A DNA stretch of 64,000 bases, taken from Rubrobacter xylanophilus (GTDB taxonomy: Bacteria; Actinomycetota; Rubrobacteria; Rubrobacterales; Rubrobacteraceae). The stretch covers positions 1,165,501 to 1,229,500 of the forward strand of contig NZ_AP019791.1 of NCBI RefSeq assembly GCF_007164525.1, given 5' to 3'. This document shows positions 7,502 through 15,694 of this stretch, in pieces; the stretch's first letter is position 1; every line of letters starts with the position of its first letter. Position numbers and translations under genes: made by a program. The notes beneath the pieces are model-generated. The model worked only from the letters and a program-made list of their open reading frames with translations, ran no database searches and was not told where the DNA came from.

Positions 7502-8308
7502 CTACCCCGCCCGGGCGGGCTCCCCGCCGGAGAGGAGCGCCGAGGCCTCGTCGGCGGCCCGGCGGACGAGCCTCACGAGCGAGCGCCCCTCCTCGCCGAA
7601 CCGGCGCGCGGAGGTGGAGAGCCCTATGGCCCCCTCCACCCTGCCGCCAGGCCCCAGAACGGGGGCGGCGACGCAGCACAGGTTCTCGGCGAACTCCTCC
7701 ACGTCCAAGGCGAAGCCCTGCGAGCGAACCCCCGCAAGGTGCTCCCTGAGCAGCCCGGGGCTGGTTATGGTGCGGGGGGTGAAGGGCTCCAGCCCGTAAC
7801 CGTCGAGGTACTCGCGCAGCCCCGAGTCGCCCGCGTGAGCGATGAGCACCTTGCCGAGGGCCAGCGCGTGGGAGGCCGCGTGGTAGCCGCGGACGATCCC
7901 CACGGGCGGGCTCTTCCTGGGCGGCGCCTCGACCTGAGCCACGGTGACGAGTCCGCCCGAAAGCACGCCGAGGTAGGCGTGGTGCAGCGAGCGCTCGGCC
8001 AGCTCCCGCACCACAGGCTCCACCCGGGCTTCCACCCTCCCCGAACGCGAACCCCGCTCGTGGAGCAGCGCCAGCGCGGGCCCGAGCCGGTAGCCCTTCC
8101 GGCGCGGCAGCCGCTCCAGGTAGCCCTCCTCGATGAGCACGTTCAACAGACAGTAACACGTCGAGAGGCTCACCCCCAGTTCCCGGGCGATGGCCTTCGC
8201 CGTGAGATCCGACCCCCGCCGGCTCACCAGATCCAATACCCTCAATACCCGCCGCGCGCTGGCGAACTTGCCCTCCAGCCGTATACCAAACTCCCCTTCC
8301 CGCTTCAT
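7502..8308 (-). CDS. IclR-family transcriptional regulator
   Basis: A 268-residue protein of normal IclR length. The N-terminal winged helix (ASARRVLRVLDLVSRR, then LTAKAIARELGVSLSTCYCLLNVL) is followed by the effector-binding domain with GYHAASHALALGKVLIAH and a C-terminal part holding AAPVLGPGGRVEGAIGLST. IclR proteins bind small carboxylic or aromatic effectors and often control the divergent catabolic operon. That fits here: the amidohydrolase-DUF59-ADH operon starts 141 bp away on the other strand. The ATG at 8308 is preceded by GGGGTGG. The effector is unknown. Confidence 0.9.
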   Translation of the reverse strand: MKREGEFGIRLEGKFASARRVLRVLDLVSRRGSDLTAKAIARELGVSLSTCYCLLNVLIEEGYLERLPRRKGYRLGPALALLHERGSRSGRVEARVEPVVRELAERSLHHAYLGVLSGGLVTVAQVEAPPRKSPPVGIVRGYHAASHALALGKVLIAHAGDSGLREYLDGYGLEPFTPRTITSPGLLREHLAGVRSQGFALDVEEFAENLCCVAAPVLGPGGRVEGAIGLSTSARRFGEEGRSLVRLVRRAADEASALLSGGEPARAG

Positions 8309-8358
8309 CCAACCACCCCTTTCGCTACACCCTGCAGAACCGGATACTACTACAACCC

Positions 8359-8382
8359 GTTTTCTCACATTGTCGGAAAAAC
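8359..8382. promoter_or_regulatory. Candidate IclR operator (imperfect inverted repeat)
   Basis: GTTTT and AAAAAC arms flank CTCACATTGTCGG between the divergent IclR and amidohydrolase genes. It ends 12 bp before the -35 hexamer of the catabolic promoter. Position fits a regulator site; the repeat is imperfect. Confidence 0.3.
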
Positions 8383-8394
8383 CTCGCTTGTACC

Positions 8395-8422
8395 TTGACG
8401 CACAACATACGCGGGATAGTAT
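8395..8422 (+). promoter_or_regulatory. Promoter of the amidohydrolase-DUF59-ADH operon
   Basis: TTGACG at 8395-8400, a 16-bp spacer and TAGTAT at 8417-8422. This is one of the best sigma-70-like promoters in the window. A strong ribosome binding site, GGAAGGAGGAG, at 8436-8446 precedes the ATG at 8450. Confidence 0.65.
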
Positions 8423-8449
8423 GGGGTCTAGCGACGGAAGGAGGAGTCT

Positions 8450-9490
8450 ATGTACGAGAAGGACGGCGAGAAGTACTTCGTGGTGGATGGGCATATCCAC
8501 TTCTGGGACGGCAGCCCGGAGAACTGGAAGAACGTACACGGGCAGCAGTTCATCGAGTGCTTCCACGACTACCACAAGGCCCTGAGCCCCGAGGAGTACA
8601 AGTGGCCGATCGAGGAGTTCTACAAGTACTCCGAGGAGAGGATCCTGCACGACCTCTTCGAGGTGGGCTACGTGGACAAGGCGATCTTCCAGCCGACCTA
8701 CCTCACGGACTTCTACAAGAACGGGTTCAACACCACCGAGCAGGACGGGGTACTGGCGGAGAAGTACCCGGAGAGGTTCATCGTCAACGGCTCTTTCGAC
8801 CCCAGGGACGGCGAGGCGGGGCTCGGGGAGCTCGAGCGCCTCGCGGAGCGGTACAACCTCAAGGGCGTCAAGCTCTACACGGCCGAGTGGAAGGGGCGCT
8901 CCAAGGGCTGGAGCCTCAAGGACGACTGGGCCAAGCGCTATCTGGAGAAGTGCGGTGAGCTCGGGATCGTAAACATCCACGTCCACAAGGGTCCCACGAT
9001 CCGCCCGCTCAACCGCGACGCCTTCGACGTGGCCGACGTGGACGACGTAGCCTCGGAGTTCACCGACCTCAACTTCATCGTCGAGCACGTGGGGCTGCCG
9101 CGGCTGGAGGACTTCTGCTGGATCGGGACGCAGGAGCCCAACGTCTACGGCGGGCTCGCGGTGGCCATCCCGTTCATCCACACCCGGCCGCGCTACTTCG
9201 CCCAGATCATCGGGGAGCTGCTGTACTGGCTGGGGGAGGACAGGATCACCTTCGCCAGCGACTACGCCATCTGGCAGCCCAAGTGGCTCATAGAAGAGTT
9301 CGTGGACTTCCAGATCCCGGAGGACATGCAGGGCGAGTACGGCACGCTCACCCCGGAGATAAAGAAGAAGATCCTGGGCCTCAACCTGGCCGGGCTCTAC
9401 GACATCGAGGTGCCGGAGGAGCTGAGGCTCAAAGGCGCCCACGCGGGCACCGGCCCCGTCGGGAGCGACACCGAGCCCGTCGCGCCGTGA
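8450..9490 (+). CDS. Amidohydrolase family 2 protein of the propane-monooxygenase accessory type
   Basis: A 346-residue metal-dependent hydrolase fold (amidohydrolase 2). Likely metal ligands lie in DGHIHFWD (first strand), NIHVHKG, IVEHVGLP and FASDYAIW. Lys in GVKLYTAEW may be the bridging or nearby residue. Proteins of this subfamily are encoded in actinobacterial propane/acetone monooxygenase clusters (prm and mim loci) beside a DUF59 protein and an alcohol dehydrogenase. That order is seen here too, though from memory, not a search. The true substrate is unknown. The stop overlaps the next start (GTGA), and an excellent ribosome binding site precedes the ATG. Confidence 0.85.
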   Translation: MYEKDGEKYFVVDGHIHFWDGSPENWKNVHGQQFIECFHDYHKALSPEEYKWPIEEFYKYSEERILHDLFEVGYVDKAIFQPTYLTDFYKNGFNTTEQDGVLAEKYPERFIVNGSFDPRDGEAGLGELERLAERYNLKGVKLYTAEWKGRSKGWSLKDDWAKRYLEKCGELGIVNIHVHKGPTIRPLNRDAFDVADVDDVASEFTDLNFIVEHVGLPRLEDFCWIGTQEPNVYGGLAVAIPFIHTRPRYFAQIIGELLYWLGEDRITFASDYAIWQPKWLIEEFVDFQIPEDMQGEYGTLTPEIKKKILGLNLAGLYDIEVPEELRLKGAHAGTGPVGSDTEPVAP

Positions 9491-10191
9491 GCGGGATCCG
9501 GGAAGCGGAGGTCCTGGGCGCCCTCTCGGGCGTCCGGGACCCGGAGCTCGACGAACCGATCACCACCCTCGGGTTCGTCTCGCACGTCGAGCGGGAAGGG
9601 GCAACGGTGCGCATTCGGCTCAGGCTCCCCACCTACTTCTGCTCGCCCAACTTCGCCTACATCATGGCCGAGGACGCCAAGAGGGCCCTGCTCTCGCTGC
9701 CCCGGGTAAGGCGGGCCGAGGTGACCCTCGAAGATTTCCACGTCGCCGAGGAGATAAACCGCGGGGTGCAGAGGGACGAGGGCTTCGACCGGGCGATGGC
9801 CTCCTTCTCGGACGAGACGAGTGGGGAGGACCTCGACGCCGTGCGCGAGACCTTCCGCAGGAAAGCCTTCATCCGCCGCCAGGAGATCCTCTGCCGCACC
9901 CTGCTCGCCCGGGGCAAAAGCCCGCGAGAGCTGGCGCACATGTGCCTCGGCGAGGTTCCGCCCTGCCCGGAGCTCGAGGTCTACCTGCAGCGCAGGAGGG
10001 AGCTCGGGTTCGATCTCTCCCCCACCTCCCCGCTGCTCCTGAGCGCGGGTGGAGATCCCATCCCCGAAGCGGCGGTGGTCGAGCACCTGAGGAAGGCGCG
10101 CCTGACCAGGATCAGCCTGGAGGGCAACGGCGCGTTGTGCAGTGATCTGCTCGCAGCGAGATACGGCAGAAAGGAGAAGAGCAGCGCATGA
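9487..10191 (+). CDS. DUF59/MIP18-type iron-sulfur assembly protein with C-terminal extension
   Basis: A 234-residue protein. Residues ~1-100 form the DUF59 (MIP18, PaaD/SufT-like) domain: AEVLGALSGVRDPELDEPITTLGFV with the DPE motif, then TYFCSPN with the reactive Cys in the expected loop. The remaining ~130 residues are an extension with three more Cys (EILCRT, AHMCLGEVPPC). DUF59 proteins help insert or repair Fe-S or non-haem iron centres. Here a role in maturing a di-iron oxygenase or the neighbouring amidohydrolase is plausible but inferred. GTG start at 9487 overlaps the previous stop (GTGA); its stop overlaps the ADH start (ATGA). Confidence 0.8.
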   Translation: MSGIREAEVLGALSGVRDPELDEPITTLGFVSHVEREGATVRIRLRLPTYFCSPNFAYIMAEDAKRALLSLPRVRRAEVTLEDFHVAEEINRGVQRDEGFDRAMASFSDETSGEDLDAVRETFRRKAFIRRQEILCRTLLARGKSPRELAHMCLGEVPPCPELEVYLQRRRELGFDLSPTSPLLLSAGGDPIPEAAVVEHLRKARLTRISLEGNGALCSDLLAARYGRKEKSSA

Positions 10192-11243
10192 AGGCAGCCC
10201 GGCTGCACGAGTATAATGAGGAGATAGGGACGAGCCCCCTGAAGGTGGAGGAGGTCGAAGACCCCAGGATAGAGGGTCCCTTCGACGTCATCGTGCGCAT
10301 CGGGGCCGCGGGGCTCTGCCGCACCGACCTGCACATCATCGAGGGCCAGTGGCGACCCATCCAGGACCCCGACGGCGCCCTCCTGCCGTACATCCCCGGC
10401 CACGAGAACGCCGGCTGGGTAGAGGAGGTGGGCTCCGCGGTCACCAACGTCCAGCCCGGAGACACGGTGATCGTCCACCCCCTCATCACCTGCGGGCTGT
10501 GCCGGGCGTGCCGGGCCGGCGACGACATGCACTGCGAGAACGCCTCCTTCCCCGGGCTCTCGCGCGACGGGGGCTTCGCCGAGTACCTGAAGACCAGCGC
10601 CCGCTCGGTCGTCAAGCTGGACCCGAGCCTCCACCCAAGGGACATAGCCGCGCTCGCCGACGCGGGCCTAACCGCCTACCACGCGGTGAAGAAGGCCGCC
10701 CCCCTGCTCTACCCCGGAACCCGCTGCGTGGTGATCGGCTCCGGAGGCCTGGGGCACATCGGCATCCAGACCCTCAAGGCCCTCACCCCCGCCGAGGTGA
10801 TCGTGGTCGACCCCTCCGAGGGGGCGCTGGAGCTCGCCAGGGAGCTCGGTGCCGACCAGACCGTGAAGGTGGAGGGCGGCTACGTGGACAAAGTCCTGGA
10901 GATGACCGGCGGCGGGGCCGAGGTCGTCCTCGATTTCGTCGGAGAGAAGGGGGCTCAGGCCGACGCCTGGCGGATGACCCGGCCGCGGGGCTCGCACTTC
11001 GTGGTGGGCTACGGCGGCAGGGTGGAGGTCCCGACCATAGACATAATCTCCACCGAGCGCAACATAATAGGCAACCTGGTCGGCACCTACAACGACCTGG
11101 CCGAGCTGATGACCCTCACCGCCCAGGGCAAGGTGAGGCTGCACACCAAGACCTACCCGCTGGAGGAGATAAACACCGCCGTGGCAGACCTCAACGAGGG
11201 CCGGCTGCACGGGCGCGGGATCATCGTGCCGGAGGCAGCGTAG
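10188..11243 (+). CDS. Zinc-dependent alcohol dehydrogenase (MDR superfamily)
   Basis: 351 residues. Catalytic zinc site: GLCRTDLH and PGHENAG. Structural zinc: four Cys in CGLCRACRAGDDMHC. Rossmann nucleotide-binding loop: GSGGLGHIG followed by VVDPSEGAL, with Asp at the end of strand two favouring NAD. It likely oxidises a short secondary or primary alcohol, for example 2-propanol from propane oxidation, given its neighbours; the substrate is inference. It is the last gene of a tightly overlapping three-gene operon and is convergent with the P1 peptidase, with only 4 bp between the two stops. Confidence 0.9.
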   Translation: MKAARLHEYNEEIGTSPLKVEEVEDPRIEGPFDVIVRIGAAGLCRTDLHIIEGQWRPIQDPDGALLPYIPGHENAGWVEEVGSAVTNVQPGDTVIVHPLITCGLCRACRAGDDMHCENASFPGLSRDGGFAEYLKTSARSVVKLDPSLHPRDIAALADAGLTAYHAVKKAAPLLYPGTRCVVIGSGGLGHIGIQTLKALTPAEVIVVDPSEGALELARELGADQTVKVEGGYVDKVLEMTGGGAEVVLDFVGEKGAQADAWRMTRPRGSHFVVGYGGRVEVPTIDIISTERNIIGNLVGTYNDLAELMTLTAQGKVRLHTKTYPLEEINTAVADLNEGRLHGRGIIVPEAA

Positions 11244-11247
11244 GGGA

Positions 11248-12210
11248 TCACAGCTCCGGGGCGGAGGGGACGCCGGGTATCCCTTCCGCCTCGCGCACCG
11301 CCCGCAGCACCGACTCGGCGACCACCCGCGCCGCCCACGCCCCCACCACGTCCGTCGCGGCCTCCACCTCCCCCCCGACGGAAGCGGCGAAGATGAGATC
11401 CCCGTCCACCGTGGAGTGGACGGGGTGGATGGTGCGCACGAGCCCGTGGTGGGCCACCTGGGCCACCTTGGCCGCCTGCGCCTTGGAGAGCCGGGCGTTG
11501 GTGGCGATCACCCCCAGCGTGGTGTTCTCCCACGAGAGCCGGGAGGAGGCCCGCAGGAGGAGCTCCACCGTGTCCCCCGGCGAGCCATCCTCCAGCCGGG
11601 GACCCGCGATTATCCGGCCGGTGCGCGGATCCCGGACGTCGCCGAAGGCGTTCACCGCCACGATGGCCCCCACCACCAGCCCGCCCTCCAGCCGGACGGA
11701 GGCGCTGCCCACGCCCCCCTTCATCGCCCGCTCGAGCCCCAGGACCTTCCCCACCGTCGCCCCGGTCCCCGCGCCGACGCTCCCCTGCTCCGGAGGATCT
11801 CCCGTCGCGGCCGCAGCCGCCTCGTAGCCCATCCCGGGCCCGGGCCGGGCCTCCGGAGACCCGACGGCCAGATCGAAGAGCACCGCGGCGGAGACCAGCG
11901 GTATCCGGGCGAAGCCCACGTCGAGTCCCACCCCGCGCTCCTCCAGAAAACGGACCACCCCCTCGGCCGCCGCCAGACCGAAGGCGCTGCCGCCGGTCAG
12001 CAGCAGCGCGTGGGTGTGCCGGACGCTCGCGGTGGGGGCCAGCCGGTCGGTCTCACGGGTGCCGGGGGAGGAGCCCCGCACGTCCACCCCCACCACGGCG
12101 GGCCGCTCGAAGAGGACGGCCGTGCAGCCGGTGAGGCCCTCCCGATCGGTAACCTGCCCCACCAGCACGCCGGGGACGTCGCAGATGCTGTCCCGCCCCG
12201 GGACCGTCAG
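11248..12210 (-). CDS. P1 family (DmpA/S58-like) peptidase; probable CTG start
   Basis: 320 residues from a CTG at 12210, or 306 from GTG at 12168. The family N-terminus, an xxDVPGVxVGxxTD pattern, is read here as ICDVPGVLVGQVTD and is complete only with the upstream start. Codons from 12210 back through at least the last 40 bp of the PSP1 gene hold no ATG, GTG or TTG. GAGGAGG lies four bases before the CTG, which overlaps the PSP1 stop as CTGA. Other family marks are LTGGSAFGLAAAEGV and ENTTLGVIATNARL, where the latter would hold the self-cleavage Thr of these N-terminal-nucleophile amidases/aminopeptidases. The substrate is unknown. Confidence 0.8.
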   Translation of the reverse strand: MTVPGRDSICDVPGVLVGQVTDREGLTGCTAVLFERPAVVGVDVRGSSPGTRETDRLAPTASVRHTHALLLTGGSAFGLAAAEGVVRFLEERGVGLDVGFARIPLVSAAVLFDLAVGSPEARPGPGMGYEAAAAATGDPPEQGSVGAGTGATVGKVLGLERAMKGGVGSASVRLEGGLVVGAIVAVNAFGDVRDPRTGRIIAGPRLEDGSPGDTVELLLRASSRLSWENTTLGVIATNARLSKAQAAKVAQVAHHGLVRTIHPVHSTVDGDLIFAASVGGEVEAATDVVGAWAARVVAESVLRAVREAEGIPGVPSAPEL

Positions 12211-13037
12211 GCGTCCTCCTCGTCCCCTGCGGGTCGGATGCCCTCGTTGTACGGGGCGAGGCGGGAGAGGGGGACCAGCTCGGTATCGTCGCGCTGGGGA
12301 CCGAACTTCACGAAGACCGCGTCCCGCACCATCGAGTAGTCCACCACCCGGCCCTCCCGCTCACCGAGCCGGACCCTGGAGTTCTTGAACGGGGCACGCT
12401 CCTTGAACTCCTTGTACACCTCGTGCTCGTAGCGCATGCAGCACTTGACCTCGCCGCAGCAGCCGAGGATCTTCTCGTTCGGAGTGACCCCCTGCTGCTT
12501 GGCCAGCCGGATGTTGACCGGCCCCAGGTTCCTGGCCCCGCTCCATATCGCGCAGCACAGCGGCCGGCCGCAGGTGTCGCAGCCCCCCGCGCTCCCGGAG
12601 CGCTCTATGAACGTGAAGCGCCGCAGCGCGGCCCGCACCCCGTAGCGGCGCTCTATCCCCTCGCGCACGGGGGAGAGGTCGGCCTCCCGGTCGGCCTGGT
12701 ACTTGACCTCCACGTAGGAGCCGTCCAGCGAGAGGTCGCAACCGATGAAGAACACCTTCTCTATTCGGTGGTCGCGGGCGAGCTTCCGGGCCTCCTCGCG
12801 GATCTCCCGTCCCTTCTCCCGGTGCTCGTCGTCCCGGCGCAGATCCTCCCGGGTGGCCAGGCGCAGGATGTTGTAGGGCCGGGTGTGGGGCTGGCGGCGG
12901 CGCGGGGTGAGGGCCACCTTCCCGATGAACTCACCGAGCTCGGTCTCGACGACGACCCTGTAGCCGACGCGCAGGTCGAGGTCCCGGGCGTAGCACAACC
13001 GGGGCGTCCTCCACCCCGGGATCCTGACGTCTACCAG
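12207..13037 (-). CDS. ricT: PSP1/RicT-type protein; probable CTG start
   Basis: 276 residues. PSP1 core: RVVVETELGEFIGKV near the start, then two cysteine clusters, CDTCGRPLCC and LGCCGEVKCC followed by MRYEHEVYKEF. In Bacillus RicT belongs to the RicAFT complex, which carries Fe-S clusters and helps RNase Y and development; the matching cysteines suggest cluster binding here. The family's first strand is read here as LVDVRIPGW and lies upstream of the only conventional start (TTG 12998). In frame back to the TAA before it, the only near-start codon is CTG at 13037, overlapping the delta' stop by 7 bp. There is no good ribosome binding site, so this start is less sure than the gene. Confidence 0.82.
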   Translation of the reverse strand: MVDVRIPGWRTPRLCYARDLDLRVGYRVVVETELGEFIGKVALTPRRRQPHTRPYNILRLATREDLRRDDEHREKGREIREEARKLARDHRIEKVFFIGCDLSLDGSYVEVKYQADREADLSPVREGIERRYGVRAALRRFTFIERSGSAGGCDTCGRPLCCAIWSGARNLGPVNIRLAKQQGVTPNEKILGCCGEVKCCMRYEHEVYKEFKERAPFKNSRVRLGEREGRVVDYSMVRDAVFVKFGPQRDDTELVPLSRLAPYNEGIRPAGDEEDA

Positions 13038-14113
13038 CCGGGGGAGTTCCCGGACGTCTTCCGCCGCAACTCCGATAGGGTCACCTCCAGAATAGCCTCC
13101 GGTGAGACATTATACGCAAGGTCGAAGGCGGCTTCTCCGGCCCGGACGGCGGCTTCCGCCCAGTCCACCCCCTCCCGCTCGCGGACGACCCGGCGCAGCT
13201 CTTCCTCGCGATCGATGTTGATGACGAGCTCCGGGGCTCCGGCGGCTATGGCGGCGGCGTCCCGGTAGACGGTAGAGAGCAGCCCGAGCGCCTCCCTCAC
13301 CGCCCCGTCGCGGGCCGCCCTCCCCGCGCGCCGGGCCCGCTCCCGCGCCGCCCGGTCGGGCCCCTCCACGGCGGAGAGAGCCTCCCTCTCCCGCTTCTCC
13401 CCGACCTTCCCGGCGAGCCCCGCTATCCTGCCCGCCGCCCGGTGCACGTCCTCGAAGTCCCGCAGGGGCCCGAGGACCGCGTCCAGCACGGCTTCCCGAA
13501 GCTCCTGGAGCTCCCTCTCCTCCGCGTAGCGGAGCGCGAGCCCGACGCTCCCCCGGCCGAGCGCTGCGGCGAGGTCGGGCTCCCTGCAGCCCCGCTCCGC
13601 CAGAAAGCGGGCAACCTCCTCCCGGGGGACGGGATCGAAGCGCAGAGACTGGGCCCGGGAGGCTATGGTCGGGAGAACGGCCCCCCGGGAGGCGGCGAGC
13701 AGCAGGAAGACGACACCGCCCTCCGGCTCCTCCAGGGTCTTGAGCAGGGCGTTCGCGGCCTGCACGTTGAGCGTGTCCGCACGCAGGACGAAGACCCGCC
13801 GCTCCCCCTCGAAGGGCCGGCTGGCCGCCAGGCGCAGCACCTCCCGCACCTGACCTATGGTGGTGAAGGCCCCTTCGGGCTCGACCTCGGTGAGGTCCGG
13901 GTGCAGGCCGCGCAGCGCCCGTTCGAACGCCGCCGCCTCCCCGCCCGTCACGAGCGCCGCTCCGAAGCGCCGGGCGACGGTGCGCTTGCCGACCCCTTCG
14001 GGACCGTGGAAGAGGTAGGCGTGGGGGATCTCCCCGGAGCGCAGCGCACGCTCCAGTACGCTCTGCACCACCCGGTTACCGACTATCCCCTCGAAGACCT
14101 GCGTCCCGCTCAA
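13031..14113 (-). CDS. holB: DNA polymerase III delta' subunit
   Basis: 360 residues. AAA+ clamp-loader fold: IVGNRVVQSVLERAL, a Walker-A-like GPEGVGKRT, then VFVLRADTLNVQAANALLKTLEEP and the sensor region PTIASRAQSLRF. The usual SRC is SRA, so the arginine is kept. Between the P-loop and the ALLKTLEEP region there are no cysteines, so the zinc module of E. coli delta' is absent. The protein helps load the beta clamp at forks. It starts at TTG, which overlaps the thymidylate kinase stop as TTGA. A TATACT hexamer ends 8 nt before this TTG and could add an internal promoter. tmk-holB is a common bacterial pairing. Confidence 0.87.
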   Translation of the reverse strand: MSGTQVFEGIVGNRVVQSVLERALRSGEIPHAYLFHGPEGVGKRTVARRFGAALVTGGEAAAFERALRGLHPDLTEVEPEGAFTTIGQVREVLRLAASRPFEGERRVFVLRADTLNVQAANALLKTLEEPEGGVVFLLLAASRGAVLPTIASRAQSLRFDPVPREEVARFLAERGCREPDLAAALGRGSVGLALRYAEERELQELREAVLDAVLGPLRDFEDVHRAAGRIAGLAGKVGEKREREALSAVEGPDRAARERARRAGRAARDGAVREALGLLSTVYRDAAAIAAGAPELVINIDREEELRRVVREREGVDWAEAAVRAGEAAFDLAYNVSPEAILEVTLSELRRKTSGNSPGW

Positions 14114-14742
14114 CCCCCGCGAGTATACCCGCGCAGCTCCCGCGCCACCATCTCGGTGAGCTCGGAGGGCGGGAGGGTCCCGTCGAGGATGCGGACCCGC
14201 CCCGGATCACGGCGGGCGATCTCCTCGAACCCCTCCTCGACCCGGCGCATGAAGCCGCTGCCGGAGCGTTCGATCCTGTCGGGCGGCACCCCGGAGGCCC
14301 GGGCCCGGCGCAGGCGCTCCTCCTCCCCCACTCGGAGGTAGAAGGTGACGTCCGGCACGAGATCCCCGACGGCCCAGAGGTTGAGCCGGCGGACGTTCTC
14401 CATCCCGAGACCGCGACCGCGGCCCTGGTAGGCGAGGCTGGAGTCCAGAAAGCGCTCGCAGATCACGGCCTCTCCCCGCTCGAGGGCCGGCAGGATGAGG
14501 AGCCGCACGTGGTCCGCCCGGGCGGCGGCGTAGAGGTAGGCCTCGGTCCAGGGGTCCATCTCACCCCGCGGATCCAGCAGCAGCTCCCGGATCCTCTCGG
14601 CGGCCGGGGTGCCGCCCGGCTCCCGGCTGAAGCGTACGGGCATCCCGGCCCCCCGAAGCCTCTCTCCGAGCCCCCGCACCAGGGTGGACTTGCCGCAGAA
14701 GTCCACCCCCTCCACGGTTACGAAGAGGCCCCTGCCCGCCAG
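14110..14742 (-). CDS. tmk: Thymidylate kinase; probable CTG start
   Basis: 210 residues from CTG 14742. P-loop: FVTVEGVDFCGKST, slightly off the usual EGxDGxGKST because Phe-Cys replaces Gly-x. Then REPGGTPAAERIRELLL, and CERFLDSSLAYQGRGRGLG in place of the classical DRY..SS.AYQG. The enzyme makes dTDP from dTMP and ATP. No ATG, GTG or TTG exists between the glutaminase stop and the P-loop strand except codons that would cut into it. CTG 14742 gives the family's normal N-terminus and has GAGGGGG nine bases upstream. Another CTG at 14760 overlaps the previous stop but lacks a ribosome site. Confidence 0.88.
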   Translation of the reverse strand: MAGRGLFVTVEGVDFCGKSTLVRGLGERLRGAGMPVRFSREPGGTPAAERIRELLLDPRGEMDPWTEAYLYAAARADHVRLLILPALERGEAVICERFLDSSLAYQGRGRGLGMENVRRLNLWAVGDLVPDVTFYLRVGEEERLRRARASGVPPDRIERSGSGFMRRVEEGFEEIARRDPGRVRILDGTLPPSELTEMVARELRGYTRGG

Positions 14743-14756
14743 AGACGCAGGCCCCC

Positions 14757-15530
14757 TCAGGCGGCGGCGCGGCGCCCGGCGTAGCGGCGGGCCGCCGCGA
14801 CGTGGGCCTCGAAGAGCGCCCGGTGCTCCGGTCCCGCCGCACGCATCGCCTCGGCGTGCCACTGGATCCCCAGCACCCAGCGCTCCCCCGGCTCCCGGGA
14901 TTCCACGGCCTCGATCACGCCGTCGGAGGAGCGGGCGCCGACCGCGAGCCCGGGCGCGAGATCCCTCACCGCCTGATGGTGGTAGGAGTTCACCTCGATC
15001 CTCTCCCGGCCCACTATGCCGCCGAGCAGCGTCCCGGGAAGAACCTCGACCTCGTGCGCCGGCTGCCACTTGGGCGTCCGCTGCCGGTGCCCGAGCACGC
15101 CCCCGCCCATCTGAGAGGGTATGTCCTGGTAGAGGGTCCCCCCGAGCACGACGTTTATCAGCTGCATCCCGCGGCAGATGCCGAAGATCGGGATCCCCCG
15201 CCTGAGCGCGCTCCGCGCCAGCGCTATCTCGAACTCGTCGCGCTCGGGCAGCGTTACCCCCAGCTCCGGCAACGCCTCCTCGCCGTAGTGGGAGGGCTCG
15301 AGATCACTCCCCCCGCTGAGCAACAGCCCGTCTATGCCACCCACCAACACCTCGGCCACCCCCGGACCAGCCACCGGAGCCAGCACCACCGGCACCCCAC
15401 CGGCCTCCACAACACCCTCCACGTAGTCCACGTCAGCCCGGACGAACCGGCCCAGCGGCCGCTCGGCAACCCTCTCCACATCCTCCTTCAGCGTCGCCGT
15501 TACCCCTATTACCGGAGCCAAACCTTCCAC
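14757..15530 (-). CDS. Class I glutamine amidotransferase-like peptidase C26 (gamma-glutamyl-GABA hydrolase type)
   Basis: 257 residues. The catalytic Cys is in FGICRGMQLINV and the His-Glu pair in GIQWHAE, as in PuuD-like gamma-glutamyl-gamma-aminobutyrate hydrolases. GGTLYQDIP and VNSYHHQAV also match the family. It likely hydrolyses gamma-glutamyl amides in polyamine or other amine use, but no polyamine genes are beside it. It starts at GTG 15530. A 164-bp AT-rich spacer separates it from the topoisomerase gene, with TATAGT and TAAGAT hexamers that could be its own promoter. It precedes tmk by 14 bp. Confidence 0.83.
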   Translation of the reverse strand: MEGLAPVIGVTATLKEDVERVAERPLGRFVRADVDYVEGVVEAGGVPVVLAPVAGPGVAEVLVGGIDGLLLSGGSDLEPSHYGEEALPELGVTLPERDEFEIALARSALRRGIPIFGICRGMQLINVVLGGTLYQDIPSQMGGGVLGHRQRTPKWQPAHEVEVLPGTLLGGIVGRERIEVNSYHHQAVRDLAPGLAVGARSSDGVIEAVESREPGERWVLGIQWHAEAMRAAGPEHRALFEAHVAAARRYAGRRAAA

Positions 15531-15694
15531 CTTCCGTCTATCTCAAATATCTTTAACAAATCTTAACTATATGGTGGCAGCATAGCAGATGGTGGCGAGG
15601 ATTGTCCAGAGGAGGAGGACACCGGCGAGGCGGACGGCGGGGGAGGGTCTATCCGGCGATCTCTCGCTGAGGTCTGGAAGGCTCAGGCGGCGGG

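Noticed and set aside
7502-9442. A 646-codon minus-strand frame extending the IclR gene back through the amidohydrolase gene
   Set aside because: Only the part from ATG 8308 has protein-like sequence; the rest is antisense to a well-supported gene and spans a promoter region.
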